Source of the DNA: Miscanthus floridulus
Taxonomy: Eukaryota > Streptophyta > Magnoliopsida > Poales > Poaceae
Assembly: GCF_019320115.1 (NCBI RefSeq)
Contig: NC_089583.1
Coordinates: 78,881,928-78,945,927, forward strand
Reading direction: 5' to 3'
Length of the DNA stretch: 64,000 bases
The number at the start of each line of letters is the position of its first letter. Within the stretch, counting starts at the first letter, position 1. The notes beneath the pieces were generated by a model. That model searched no databases, was not told where the DNA came from, and was given only the letters and a program-made list of their open reading frames with translations. The position numbers and the translations under genes are program-made. Below, in pieces: positions 44,343 to 57,461 of this stretch.

Positions 44343-45952
44343 TAAAAGGATCAAGATGTCTAAGAGGGGGGCTGAATTGGGCTAATTCTAAAATTCTTTG
44401 CAATAATTAAACTCTGCACTTAGCCCACTTCACCCCTTGTGCCTATAATGTGTTTCTATTGTTCTACTGCACAAAAGTTTTGCACCCTAGGTTCCTATCC
44501 TACTCTAGCATGGTAATTCTAAGAATGTAAAGACAAAAATTGAATTGCTCAAATGTAAATGCTTAAAGTAAAGAGAGGAGAAGAAACGTGGCGATGTTTT
44601 GTCGAGGTATCAGAGAGTCGCCACTCCCCACTAGTCCTCGTTGGAGCACCCGCGCAAGGGTGTAGCTCCCTCTTGATCCGTGTAAGGATCAAGTGCTCTC
44701 TACGGGCTGATCATTCGACACTCCATTGCGGTGAATCACCCACAACCGCTCACAACTTGAGTTAGGTCATCCACAAGCTCCGCCGGATGATCACCAAACT
44801 CCCGATCACCACCAAACCATCTAGGTGATGGCGATCATCAAGAGTAACAAGCACAAACTCCCACTTGACCACAACAAGACTAATGAGAAGGGTGGATGCA
44901 CACTTGCTACTCTCCTTGCACTAATTAGGCCTTAATCTTGGATTCTCAAATCTCAATCACCTCACTAGGCTCTTGCTCTCCTTTGCACTCTCAAGAGTGT
45001 TTCTCAGCTGAACAAATGGGCAAGAGACCTCTCTTGGATGAATAGAGGAAGTATTTATACCCCCTCATTCAAAATGAACCGTTAGGAGGTTGAGTCAGCA
45101 CTCTGCGGGGTGACCGGACGCTCCGGTCAAGGTGACCGGACGCTCCGGTCAGTTATTCCCGCCACAGAGCCGTTAAGTTGTGATCGGACTCTGACCTGCA
45201 TCCGGTCATAAAAACTGCTCTCTGGAACCTTACTGATGTTGACCGGACGCTGCCACCCAGAGACCAGTAACTTCGCTGTTCAATGTCAGGTCAGTAACCG
45301 GATCCTGATCAACGTCCAGTCAGCACTGACCGGACATGTCCGATCAGCAAACTCCTTCTCTAGAACCTCTCTGGAGTTGACCGGACATAGGAACCCAGCG
45401 TCCAATCACTTTTCACTCAGTATCCGATCGCAACCAGATGGCTTAGTTGATCAAATAAACTGACTGGACTCACCCTTCAGCGTCCGGTTACAACCAGACC
45501 AGCGTCCGGTCAGTCATTTGACCCTCCATTCACTCCTAACTCGAAATCATATGTGAATGAAGCTTGCTCCAATTGATCTTAGGGCTACTCCTAAGCTACC
45601 TAGTGCTAGATTTGACAAGTGTGCACCACACCTAATCCACTAGACTCACCTAGGTCAAGCTACTAGTCCATACCCCCTTTAATAGTATGACCAAAGGAAA
45701 AATAAAGTTATAAACTACTCTAAGTGTCTCTCCAACACTAAACGACACTTAGAACTAGTCCATCCTTAATCTTGTCGTCCATCCTTTGAAAACCAAAATG
45801 ATTTCCATCGTAGGGGCATGACAACCATTATTGCCCAATCAATTGCCATTACCATGACCTAACTTAATTGCCTCTGCAAAACACACGTTAGACATAGTAA
45901 TCTCGTATTGTCATTAATCACCAAAACCCAACTAGGGGCCTAGATGGTTTCA
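44343..45952 (-). repeat. Sirevirus 3' LTR (1610 bp)
   Basis: The plus strand runs from AAAAGGATCAAGATG (first bases TA instead of TG) to CCTAGATGGTTTCA. It aligns by eye with the LTR at 57462-59030 and has one more GACCGGACGCTCCGGTCA unit near 45115-45150. A TATA box lies at 45059-45052 on the minus strand. Confidence 0.85.
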
Positions 45953-45967
45953 ATCTCTCCCTTTTTG
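45953..45967 (-). other. Polypurine tract
   Basis: The minus strand reads AAAAAGGGAGAGAT directly before the 3' LTR, the expected primer for plus-strand DNA. It fixes the element's orientation. Confidence 0.75.
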
Positions 45968-46349
45968 GTGATTGATGACAATGCAACCTCGAGTATGTGT
46001 AAGAGATGAGGTTTTTAACATGCTTGGCTCATATAAGCCTTTGATAATAAGAGCAAAGGAGTTAGACTTGCTTATATGACCCAAGCCAACATGGTGTACT
46101 CAATAGATATGAAATAAGCATGAGTACAAAAAATAAAGCTCATTTGAATCGGAGTAAAACGTGGAAGCAAAGCAAATGAGCATAATGAAGTGACATGACA
46201 TATATATAGATCAAAGTAGAGAGCACACATGTCACATATCACATAAGTATCACAATCACACATATGTAGTTCAATGCATGAAAGTAATTGTGAATGCATA
46301 ATGATGTATCACACATAAAAAGCCAAAAAGTAATAAATCATAGGCTCCC

Positions 46350-48908
46350 CCTAGATATAATGCTCCCCTAGATCTAACTTACTCGATCCCTCTCTCCCTT
46401 TGGCATCAAGCACCAAAACCTAAGGGTCGAACAATGGGGCAGGAGCAGATGAGTCAGGCACTGAGGTGTGGTGAGCGATCTGAAACTGGGTAGCATCATC
46501 CTCTGATCTAGAGCTCTGAGCTGTCTGACCCTCTATCGATGGAAGTGAAGCTGAAGCGATCTGGATCTGCTCTGGGACTGGCGTGGCCTATGACTCTACA
46601 AGTATCACTGTAGGAGCTGGCTCTAATGATGCAATAGATGATGGGAGCATCTCTGTAGTCCTAGTAACTAGAGCAACGGTGGTAGGTACAGGTACTCACA
46701 ACTCTAGCAGTGTAGGCTGCCTTGTAAGCTTGCTGAAAGTGGCACCGAGGCTCCTAGAAACTAGGGTGTCAGTCACAAGAACCAAAGAACTCTGAGGCAG
46801 AGTGAAGCCCATAATAATAGGTGTGAAGTGAGGACCCTGGGCTGTCACTGGCACCGCAAACCACTAGGACACCTGCTTTGTAGGTGAAGCAAACTGAGTA
46901 GCAGGCTGTCCCTAACTCTAAAGCCCACTGGGCTATACAACTGGAGTCACTAACGTGGTGGTAGGCTAGCCTATCTGAGGTGTAGTCGGTGGAGGAGCAA
47001 CCCCAATAGCAGTGATGACATGCTGCATAAATCCAAGTAACTGTTGTTGCATCAGAAGCTCCTGCTGTTGCATGGTCTGCTAGTGCTGCTGTATGACCTA
47101 ATGCTGTCTCTAGAACTCGTCCTATCTAGCCTAAACCTGTGCTAGTGCAGCTATGGTCTCCTAGGCTTGGCGTGCCTGATCCTACCTCATCTGCTCAAGA
47201 ATAGCTAGAAGAGTAGGGTCTATCTACGGTGGCTATAGAGCTGAGCGAGCCACTGGCCTCTCTGTCATGTGGTTATGGAGGCATCTAAGGAATAGCCTAA
47301 TAATAATCATTTGAGCAGTCACTAGGATTGCTCTCGACCATACCCTCCTGCTATGAATCTAGCTCCTCCTCCTCTATCGCTGCAATGCCCCTGATGATCT
47401 CGTCCTACTGGGCTGCTGTCTCTAGGACCTCTAGGTGATGACTCGGCTGGCGAGGTGTCCTCGTAGTACTGTGGTGGAGCATCTGAGTCATGTTATAAGG
47501 AGGGAACTCTATAGTAGCACCTATGTACTCAACCATCATCTCTAGGGAATTCTGTGTAGCTGCCTTTCTAATCAAGAAGGTAATCCAGTGAGCATAAGGC
47601 AATTGTCTGTGACCTCTGAACCACTCTGCAAGAGTGTCCTCCATCTCCAAAAGAATGACATCCCAAATATCAAACACTGTCTGCTTCCTAGAGAGTTTAC
47701 CAACCATAACTGAATGCGAGTCAATCCCTCATGATAACCCATCCTCGGGAGCAGGGTCCTCCTCATGATAGCATCCAGAAGCCGAGCTATAGGAGTGAGG
47801 TCCCGTGGTATCCTACTCGACCCCTCGCCGAATGGCTCTGTGAAGCATGGACATACCAGATATGTGGGTGGCACAAGCCCACCGGGAGGGCATCTGGGAG
47901 GTTCTATCTGACCATAGCAAACCTCATGAAGACGAATGGGTGACTCTAGAATCCTAAGAATTTCTCTGGCCCTCGAGCTCTATAGCTTGTAGTCACGACC
48001 TCTGAATGCAAAGTGGATGAATCTATGCCTCGACTCAATCCAAAGTGAAGAGTAGAACTCACAGACCCATGATGGAACATATCAGCCAGTCTGTCCAAGT
48101 AGGTCTATCAACCCTCGTAGATATGAGAGGTGTGGGTGGATCTGCTTGCCTACTGTTGCTACAAGTGCCTTAATAGAGCAAACTCTCTATGATCTGAATG
48201 CTACTCCACTATTAAGATAAGCATTGTAGAAGTTCTCCTACAGTGGTGTATAGAAGTGCTCTAAAGCACGCTCATCCTACCTCGGTGGAAACCAGTCCTC
48301 AAACTACACAAAATGGAGCTGCAGCACCTACTTGGCTATTGCTGCCCTCAAGTCAAGGTGAGTCACTAGAGACAGACCCTATGGTCTGAGAGGCAAACGA
48401 GAACCCCTCGTCTGTGTCTCAGGCCTTGGTGTCACCTGAGCACAAGTATGACCAAAGCATCATAACTGTGGCTGAGGTGCCTGCTCTATCTCATCAGTCT
48501 TCTCTGCCTACTCAGTCTTCTCAGCCTATTGAGTATCCTCTGACTACACTGGTGGCTGAGTCACTGCTCTAGCTCCCCTTGAGGCTGACTCTCCTATAAA
48601 GCAACATGTTGTCCTCCAAGCATGACAGTCCTAGTTGGACTCCCATGAAGACTCTCAACCCTCTTGACAATGGTCCTCTGAGCTAGTGATAGCTGATCTA
48701 CAATACGAACACCACTCTGAGCTCCACCTCTCTCTGCTCGCTTAGCTGCTATTGCCACTGTTGCTGCTCTCTCAGCCTCTACATCGATGAGCTTCCGCTT
48801 CTTCATCATAGTCTTCTTAGCCTTGCCTTTCTCCTAAGCAGTCAAGCGAGGCAGAGGCCTTAGATCCTCATCACCTGGACCTCCTCTGGCATTCTTGACA
48901 TGCGCCAT
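46350..48908 (-). pseudogene. Sirevirus extra ORF downstream of pol, heavily mutated
   Basis: From MAHVKNARGG at 48908 a degenerate frame continues to about 46350. It starts with a basic segment (KKRKLIDVEAERAATVAIAA), has a middle block (GYHEGLTRIQLWLVNSL, then KQTVFDIWDV after a frameshift near 47700), a glutamine-rich region near 47050-47180 and a serine/threonine/proline-rich tail. An ORF in this place is known in some Sireviruses and has been called envelope-like, but no signal peptide or clear membrane segment is visible, and I do not assign a role. It has at least twenty in-frame TAG codons, mainly where glutamine (CAG) or tryptophan (TGG) would fit, and at least two frameshifts. Confidence 0.5.
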
Positions 48909-50348
48909 TACTGGAGCTAAAAAGAACTACTGCCATGGATGAGAATCAACTACCAACTGACACTCACTAGGCTTGGCCTCAATCCGTACTCACGGTCTTG
49001 GCCCTGAGTTAACTAACCACTGCCAAAACAACCTCAAGTACACCGACTTGTTGCACGATAAAATAGATCAGAAATATGAATAATTACAATATACATCTAG
49101 AGATGTGAAACCCTAAGAAGCAAGCAGTAGATACGAAATTAGAGGCGAATGCTTGCTACCTAATGAAATCAGATGATCCGGTGATCAAACAGTAGAGGAG
49201 CGAATCATAGGGCACCACCGTGTTGGCAATGTGAGGTTAGGGTTAGGGTTTCGATGATGTGTGGACACGAGTGTGATGACACGATGGTGGAGGTAGTGAA
49301 TGGCAGCATAGACGCAAGCTAGGGCACAATGTGGAGCATGATGGCAGCAATGTTGCAGCAAGGGAGACGTAGGCGACGGCACTGGTATGCTACGGACATG
49401 GCGGATTTTGGTAGCTCAGGCACGGGCGATGTCGGTGCTAGGGCATGGGCGCGTGGTGCTGCTGCGTGGCGTGGCGGCGTGGATGCAGCGTAGGTAGGCG
49501 ATGTGGGTAGACAGAGACACAGCAACGGAGGCACACGCGATGGCAGAGGCTTAGCTAGGGCACGGGAGAAGGTGGTACGGGCAGTAGGGTGCGAAAACTA
49601 TTTATGGTGGCTCCCACGTGATGGATAAGGAAAGGAGAATTACATCCACCCGATTTCTACTGACTGGACGCTCTGATGGCAACGACTAGACGCTGTCACT
49701 CGGAGTCTAGTCGGCTATAGAGAGGTCTAAATCCCCTCAAGTCACGACCGGACATGTCCAGTTACCCTTGACCGGACGTAGCTAGAGTCCAGTTGATCCT
49801 ATATTCATCTTCTTCGCTTGACTGGACACAGGGACACCATCTGACCGGACGTAGGAAAGGTACTGTTTTAGCATCTAGTCACTCCTTTGTTCTTCTATTC
49901 ACCTCCTGTGAACTGACCAGACGCTGGAATCCAAAGTCTGGTAGAGCGTCTGGTCGCCCTTTTTCAGCAAATCTTCAATGTTCCTTCGTGCTGCCTGTTC
50001 CCAATCAAGTCCCAACTTCAATAAGACCCAAATAAACACCAACTGGGACTAATGTGAGTAACCTCTCTCAAACCCTCAAATTTTTCAACGTATTTTGCCT
50101 TAGGTTATAATTCTTTTTAAGAAAATAGGCAATAAAAGGGTAATCGAAAGGAAACGACAAAACAACACACATGTATATGCAATGCAATACTTGAAAGTAA
50201 TTCTAGTTGCTTGTCAAGTTTGATCCAAGGTTAAGCTTCTTCACTTGCTTTTCGGTGGTTATCTTAACCATGTTAGACAAGCCCTAAACGCATTACCAAA
50301 AAGTAAACATATTATATATTACAATGCAATGCAAGGGACAACACAAGC
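48909..50348 (-). other. Spacer between RNase H and the extra ORF, with an LTR-like palindrome cluster
   Basis: There is no coding frame. At 49660-49970 there are about eight decayed copies of the GACCGGACG motif that otherwise marks the LTRs. The spacer could hold the promoter or splice signals for the extra ORF, but this is inference. Confidence 0.4.
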
Positions 50349-51949
50349 TCATTTTCTAGTGAAGTTACTAAAATCAAGCACATTGAGCTCATTCCTCAAT
50401 CGACAAAAGGTAGCCTCATCTAGTGGTTTAGTGAAGATATCCGCTAATTGATCCTCGGTCCTTATACCTTCTAGTGATATATCATTTTTAGCAACATGAT
50501 CTCTAAGAAAGTGATGGCGGATATCTATGTGCATGGTGCGAGAGTATTGAACTAGATTATTAGCAAGCTTTACCGCACTCTCATTGTCACACAAAAGAGG
50601 TACCTTTTCTAGAACTAAACCATTGTCTAGCAAAGTTTGCTTCATGTAATGTATTTGTGCACAACAAGCACCCGCGGCAATGTATTCCGCTTTGGCGGTG
50701 GACAAAGCCACACTATTTTGCTTCTTGGAGGACCAAGACACTAGTGATCAACTAAGTAAATGGCACCCTCTGGATGTGCTTTTTCTATCAATTTTGCAAC
50801 CGACATAATCTAAATCGGAATAGCCAACTAGTTGAAATCTAGCTCATTTGGGATACCAAAGACCAATGCTTGGTGTGTACTTAAGGTACCTAAGGATTCT
50901 TTTAACGGCAACTAAATAAGCTTCCTTAGGATTAGCTTGAAATCTTGCACACATACACACACTAAACATGATATTGGGCCTAGATGTGGTCAAATATAAC
51001 AAGCTACCAATCATAGAGCGGTAGAGAGTATGATCAACCGTTTTACCTTCCTCATCTAGGTCGAGATGTCCATTAGATGGCATTGGTGTCTTGATTGGCT
51101 TATATTCATCCATATTGAACTTCTTGAGAAGATCATTGGTAGATTTCTTTTGAGAGATGAAAATCCCTTCTCTCATTTGCTTGACTTGAAAACCAAGAAA
51201 AATGTAAGCTCTCCTATCATTGACATCTCGAACTCCTTCGACATCAATTCACCAAACTCTTTACAATAATCTTCATTTGATGATCCAAAGATGATATCAT
51301 CAACATGTACTTGACAAATGAAGATTTCTCCATCAAACTTCTTGGTGAATAGTGTGGTGTCGACCTTCCCAATGGTGAAGCCCTTCTCAATGAGAAAATC
51401 CCAAAGGTGTTCATACCAAGCTCTTAGGGCTTGCTTAAGCCCATATAGCACCTTGGACAACCTATAAATATGATTAAGATATCTAGGGTCTTCAAACCTA
51501 GGAGGTTGATCAACATAGACTAATTTATTTATGAAGTCATTTAAAAATGCACTTTTAACATCCATTCGATATAATTTCATTTCATGATGTGATGCATATG
51601 CAAGGAGGATATGAATGGCTTCAAGTCTTACAACCAGTGCAAAGGTCTCTCCAAAATCCAACCCTTCAACTTGAGAGAACCTCTTTGCAACTAGTCTTGC
51701 CTTGTTCCTCACTACAACGCCTTGATCATGTTGCCTGTTGCGGAACACCCACTTTGTTCCATTGACTCTTGCACCTTGTGGTCGCTGTTCAAGAGTCCAA
51801 ACTTCACCGCGAGTGAAGTTGTTCAACTCTTCATGTATGGCATTTATCCAATCCGAATCTTGAAGAGCTTCTTCTACATTCTTAGGTTCAACACAAGAGA
51901 CAAAAGAGTGATGTTCAATAAATGAAGCAAGTTTTTGAGAGCGAGTCAT
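50349..51949 (-). pseudogene. Sirevirus reverse transcriptase and RNase H
   Basis: The Copia RT starts with a block around NGTKWVFRNRQHDQG, shows KARLVAKRF and YRMDVKSAFLN, and carries the catalytic VHVDDIIFGS (the usual YVDD is HVDD here). RNase H follows with ALSTAKAEYIAAG, CDNESAVKLA and HIDIRHHFLRD. Together they copy the RNA genome into DNA. A frameshift lies near 51175 and a stop between 50844 and 50741, so the chain is interrupted twice. Confidence 0.88.
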
Positions 51950-52132
51950 TACACCCTTTGAAGGATTCTCTATGATGAGATCTTATGGATGAGCTTGTAG
52001 TAGAGGTGAATTTCTTCTATCAACCACTTGAGGGGAAAGTTGTGGAGCATCAACATCTTGAGCTTGTGCCACCATTTGATCGTGAGAGACATGAGTATCT
52101 TCATTTTCTACTCTCCTATCTTTATCACTGTC

Positions 52133-53574
52133 TTATGGCACATTTGATGAAGAAGGTGGATCAATCACTTGTACATCATCTTCATCATCTTTAGGCTTGA
52201 TGTCTCCAACCAGAATGTTCTTTATGGCCCCCCTCAATGGTTCATCACCTACATCATCAAGATTCTTATATGCTCCTTGGGAGCCGTTAGATTTATTAAA
52301 TTCTACATCATATATTTCTTCAACCAAGCCGATGGTATGATTAAATACTCGATATGCTTTGGACTTTAATGGGTAACCAACAAGAAAGCCAATATCACAA
52401 CGTCTTTGAAACTTTCCTAGGTGTTGCCGCTTCTTGTAGATGTAGCATTTGCAACCAAACACCCAAAAGAAAGAGACGTATGACTTTTTCCCATTGAGAA
52501 ACTCATAAGGTGTCTTGCCAAGAAACTTTTGAAGAAATAGGCAGTTGGATGCGTAACATGCGGTGTTGAGAGCTTCCGCCCATAGAGCTTTGGGTGTATT
52601 GTACTCATCAAGCATTGTTCTTGCAAGTGTGATAAGTGTTCGGTTCTTTCTCTCAACTACACTATTTTGTTGAGGAGTATATGTTGCGGAGACCTCATGC
52701 TTGATCCTAACCTCATCACAGTAAGCTTCAATATTTGTGTTGTCAAACTCTTTTCTATTATCACTTCTTATCTTCTTGAGCTTCACTTCAAACTGATTTT
52801 GTGCTCTATTGGCAAACTTCTTGAAACATGATGCAACCTCGGTCTTATCATAAAGGAAGAACATCCAAGTATATCTAGAGTAGTCATCAACAATCACAAG
52901 ACAATAAAGATTTCCTCCCAAATTCTTGTAAGTTGTTGATCCAAATAAGTCCATGTGAAGGAGCTCTAGCACTCTTGTTGTTGACATGAAAACTTTAGTA
53001 GGATGAGTGTTTGCAACTTGCTGTCGGCTTGACATGCACTACAAAGCTTGTCCTTCTCAAATTTCATATCCTTCAACCCTCTTACCAATTCATTCTTCAT
53101 AAGCTTCTTGAGTGAGCTCATCCCAACATGAGCAAGTCTTCTATGCCATAGCCACCCAAGTGATGTTTTGGTGAATAGGCATGTCTTCAACTTAGCATCT
53201 TCGGAGGTGAAATCCACTAGATATAGGTTGTTGTATCTAAATCTCTTGAATATAACTTGATCATTATCTTTCTTAGACACAACCACTTCCATCTCGATAA
53301 ACAAGTATTGAAAGCCAAGATCACACAATTGACCAACGGATAGCAAGTTGAAGCTCAATGAAGCAACATATAGAACATTTGAGATTGAATGATCATTTGA
53401 TATTGTCACTTTGGCCAATCCTTTGACTTTGCCCTTTGAATTATCATCAAATGTAATTCTTTCTTGACCATCAACTTCTTCATCTAGTGAGATAAACATA
53501 CGAGGATCACCGGTCATATGCTGAGTGCAACCACTATCAATTACCCAATGACTTCCACCGGTCTTGTAGTTCAC
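52133..53574 (-). pseudogene. Sirevirus protease, zinc-binding domain and integrase core
   Basis: The protease motif is WVIDSGCTQHMTG near the start. The gag-pre-integrase zinc domain shows HRRLAHVG and CSACQ. The integrase core has the D-D-E residues in HMDLFG, RSDNRKEF and SVVERKNRTL. Processing and integration would depend on these. A frameshift near 53030 separates the zinc domain from the core, and the second acidic motif reads NRKEF instead of the usual NGGEF. Confidence 0.85.
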
Positions 53575-53579
53575 CTACA

Positions 53580-54432
53580 CACAAGAGATCAAGCTTGTTT
53601 AGGGACCTGAACTTGTTGAGGGCCCTTGACTTTCTCAACAAGTGACTTTGCAACTCAAATTTTCTTAGGCCTATTCTTGTTGGGAGGTCCTAAGAACATG
53701 ACTTTTATTTTTCCACTAGAGTCCTTTCTAAGCATGTAATGAGCATTGAAAGCAAAGGGTCTAGCATGCTTGGGCAAGAGTTGTGGTGGTGGAGTTTGAT
53801 ATTAATGGGCAAAGTGACCTTCTTGTCCACACTCAAAACACCTCTTTGGCTTTGGCTTTGACTTGTGTTGTTGTTGGTGTTGAGCTTGAGTCTTCTTCTC
53901 TTGATGTGCCAAGTATCCAATGCCACTTCTATCCATCTTCATGACGGTGTTCATGAGTAGCTCACTTTGAAGATGTTGACCTCTTGTAAACTTGCTCAAG
54001 CCAGTCTTGAGATGTTCTTTCTCTAACTTGAGCTTCTTGTTCTCTTCTTTGAGTTCATCATGATTTTTCTCCTTCTTTAGTCTCTTGTTCTCTTCTTTGA
54101 GCATCTCATTCTCAAGAGCTAGATCACTATCATGGTCAAGGTTCTCTATCACAATAGTGTTGGTGGTTGATAGCTTTTCAAGATCTTTTTTGAGCTTCTC
54201 ATTCTTATTCTTGATCTTGACATACTCATCATAGTTGTCGGATTCAACCACTTGCTTGCCTTTACTACTAGAACCTTGCTCAATGCTCTCAAAAATCAAA
54301 TCATCACATGATGTAGCTATATCAATCTTAACAACATGGTTAGTAGCATCATGTGGCTCATTGGATAATAGCTCATGAGAAATAATAAGATTATCATGAT
54401 TGATCTTGAGATTTGTATATTCTTCTTTTAGC
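53580..54432 (-). pseudogene. Sirevirus gag, C-terminal part
   Basis: A long lysine- and glutamate-rich coiled coil (for example NEMLKEENKRLKKEK) precedes a CCHC-like knuckle CFECGQEGHFAH, whose last cysteine is lost at a stop near 53802. It continues the gag interrupted at 56291. The middle of gag is missing at the nested LTR. Confidence 0.75.
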
Positions 54433-56291
54433 ATGGTGAAGCAAATGAAGATCATGACATGATGATGGTGATTCCATGGTGATGATCAAGTGCTTGGACT
54501 TGAAAAGAAGAAAGAGAAAAAACAAAAGGCTCAAGGCAAAGGTATAAATAGTAGGAGCCATTTTGTTTCGGTGATCAAGACACTTAGCAAGTGTGATCAC
54601 ATTTAGGTTAGATAGCCATACTATTAAGAGGGGTGAAACTCGTATTGAAATGCGGTTATTAAAGTACCACTAGATGCTCTAACTCATTGCATATGCATTT
54701 AGGATCTAGTGGAGTGCTAACACCCTTGAAAGTATTTGTGAAAATATGCTAACACATGTGCACAAGGTGATACACTTGGTGGTTGGCACATTTGAGCAAG
54801 GGTTGGAAACTTCACCGGTGGAGTGTCCACCCATAGAGTGTGGATAGTTCGATGGTGCCACCGGTGCCCTATACAAAAAAGATAGGGGTTCACAGAGTGA
54901 CCGGACGCTGGTGGTTTAGTGACTGGACGCTAGGGTCCTACATCCAGTCAGTAGCAGTAGTAAGCACATGTCTCGGTCTTATGACTAGACGCTAGCGTGA
55001 AGAGTGACCGGACGCTGGCAGGGTGCGTTCGATCAATGCTGATGTACGCTGACGTGGTGGCGCACAGAGGAGACATTGAGTGACCGGATGCTGGGTGAGT
55101 CCGATCGTGATTTTGCGTGAATGGAACCTTACTAGAAATGACCAGACGCTGAGGTCCAGCGTCTGGTCACTTCGCAGCAGTACGTCCGGTCATCACTTAA
55201 CCGTTGAGATCAGGCGCTCAGTATTTGAAGAGAGGAGACACGTGGCGTGCATCGCGTGACCGGATGCTGAGGTCTAGCGTTCGGTCAATCTGATCGGAGT
55301 GTCTGGTCGGTCCGTGTTCAGAGTAGTGAGGAGCCCAACGGCTCTATTTCGTGGGGGCTTCTATTTAAGCCCCATGGCTGGGTCAAGCTCACTCACTTAG
55401 CCATTTGTATTGACATAGCAACCTTGTGAGCTTAACCAAAGCCCTCCCACTCATCTCCATCATTGTTTCATCATTATTGTGAGATTGAGAGAGAATCCAA
55501 GTGCATTGCTTGAGTGATTGCATCTAGAGGCACTTGGTGTTCGTGTTTTGCTGTGGGATTCACTTATTGCTCTTGGTGGTTGCCACCACCTAGACGGCTT
55601 GGTGCAGCGGAGGAGGATTGGCATGAGTCGGTGATTGTTCGTGGCCATCTCCGGTGATTGTGAGGGAATTTGTACCTTCCCCGGTGGAGCGCCGAAAGGT
55701 AACTCTAGTGGATTGCTCATGTCATTGAGTTACCTCACTTGTGGGTAGGTTCTTGCGTTGTCCAAATTGTGTGGATGAGGTTTGTACAACACCTCTTAGC
55801 CACCGAACCACCAAGTGTTGGTTGACACAACAGGGACATAGCATGTTGGCAAGCACGTGAACCTCGGGAGAAAATTGGTTGTCTCTTGCCATTTGGTATT
55901 CTCTCGGTGATTGATTTAATATTCACCTTGTGATTGTTCACTCCTCTACACAGTGGTATAATCACCCTACTCACTCATTTATATTTTTGCAAACTAGTTG
56001 TGGCAAGCTCTTTAGTGTAATTAGAATTGAGAGCTTGCTTTGTTATTTTAAGTTGATCTAGTGGAGCTCTTTAGAGTAGCAAGATTGAGAGCTCTTAGTG
56101 AGTAGCAACATTGCAAGTTGTGTGCCTATTAATCATTGCAACTAGAATTGTTGGATAGGTGGTTTGCAACCCTTGTAGAGCTAGAGCAAGTTTGCATTTC
56201 GCTATTTGTCATACTAATCAAAGTGCTCTAGTTGATTTGTAGATTTTTAAATAGGCTATTCACCCCCTCTAGCCATATTAGGACCTTTCAC
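54433..56291 (+). repeat. Nested Copia LTR remnant inside Sirevirus gag
   Basis: The right end is CCATATTAGGACCTTTCA, and the interior follows the solo LTR at 20399-22838 (AGGCAAAGGTATAA, TACTATTAAGAGGGG, palindromes at 54900-55300). Several hundred bases expected at its left end are absent, and the flanking gag also lacks its middle part, so a deletion removed both together. The orientation is opposite to the host element. Confidence 0.75.
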
Positions 56292-57408
56292 ATTCTCGTT
56301 CTCACTATCATCATCGGATGAGTAACTTGATGAATCAATATCCGTGAACCAATCACCAACGATGTATGCCTTGCCATTTTTCTTCTTCTTGTGAAAATCC
56401 TTCTTCTTGTCATCCTTCTTCTTGTATGACTTGTTTTTCTTCTTCTCATCATCATTTTCATTACTTGAGTCATCTTTCTTGCCCTTGTACTTCGTGTATT
56501 TGTCTTTCTTTGGCTTAGGGCATTGATGTTCTAGATGACCAAGTTCTCCACAATTATAGCAATCCATCTCCGAGATTGGCTTCCTTCTATTGCTAGTGAA
56601 GAACTTCTTTTTGCCATCAAACTTAACACCATTCTTGTTGAGCTTCTTAAGCATATTGGCGGTTCTTCTCACCATGAGAGCAAGATTTGAATCATCAATT
56701 TCATCATCACTTGAGCTCTCATATTCAATTCTTGCTTTGCCCTTCTCTTGGCTAGCCTTGAATGCCAGGTCTTTCTTCTTGGTGGAAGAAGAGCCATCTT
56801 GTGGTGTGATGTGCATATACATCTCATGTGCGTTGATCTTTCCCAATATTTGAGTTGGTGTAGAGGTTGAAAGATCACCTTGATGAAGCATGGTCACAAT
56901 ATGCCCATATTTGTCAATGGGGACGACACTCAAGATCTTTCTTACAACATCGAATGGTTGCATTTGTGTGAGTCCAAGCCCATTGACTTTCTCTATAAGA
57001 ACATTTAAGCGTGAGTACATCTGATTAGCACTTTCTTTAGAAAAGCATCTCAAATGAATTAAGCTTTTTCATAACAAGATGATAGCGTTCCTCACGCTTA
57101 GTCTTTGATCCCTCATGGAGCGCATAAATGTCCAACCATAGTGCATGGGCATCCTTGTGGTTCCGCACATGGTTAAACACATATTTACAAAGGCATCTAA
57201 AGATGGTGTTTCTAGCCTTTGCATTCCATTTCTCATAATTGACCTTATCGCCTTGAAGGTGTGTGGGATCCTTAGGTTTTGGGAAACCTTGAGAGGCGGC
57301 TCTAAGAATTCCAACATCTAGAGCTTCTAAATAAGCCTCCATGTGGATTTTCTAATAAGAAAAATCATCTCTCTCAAAGATAGGAGGAGGTACATCCCCA
57401 TGGGACAT
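56292..57408 (-). pseudogene. Sirevirus gag, N-terminal part
   Basis: The start is probably MSHGDVPPP at 57408. A stop near 57353 sits where a tryptophan would fit, and a one-base frameshift lies near 57045. It carries a DUF4219/UBN2-like capsid region (WNAKARNTIFRCL, then LGLTQMQPFDVVRKIL), the knuckle CYNCGELGHLEHQC, and a very lysine-rich tail followed by an acidic serine run (YSSDDDSENEN). The nested LTR begins directly after it. Confidence 0.8.
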
Positions 57409-57448
57409 CTTTCTCTAGGCGGTTAAGCCTAATTTAGTGAGCACGAGA

Positions 57449-57461
57449 CTCCGATACATAT
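57449..57461 (-). other. Primer-binding site remnant of the Sirevirus
   Basis: The minus strand next to the LTR reads ATGTATCGGAGTC, where initiator-Met sites read TGGTATCAGAGCC. It is decayed but correctly placed. Confidence 0.5.
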
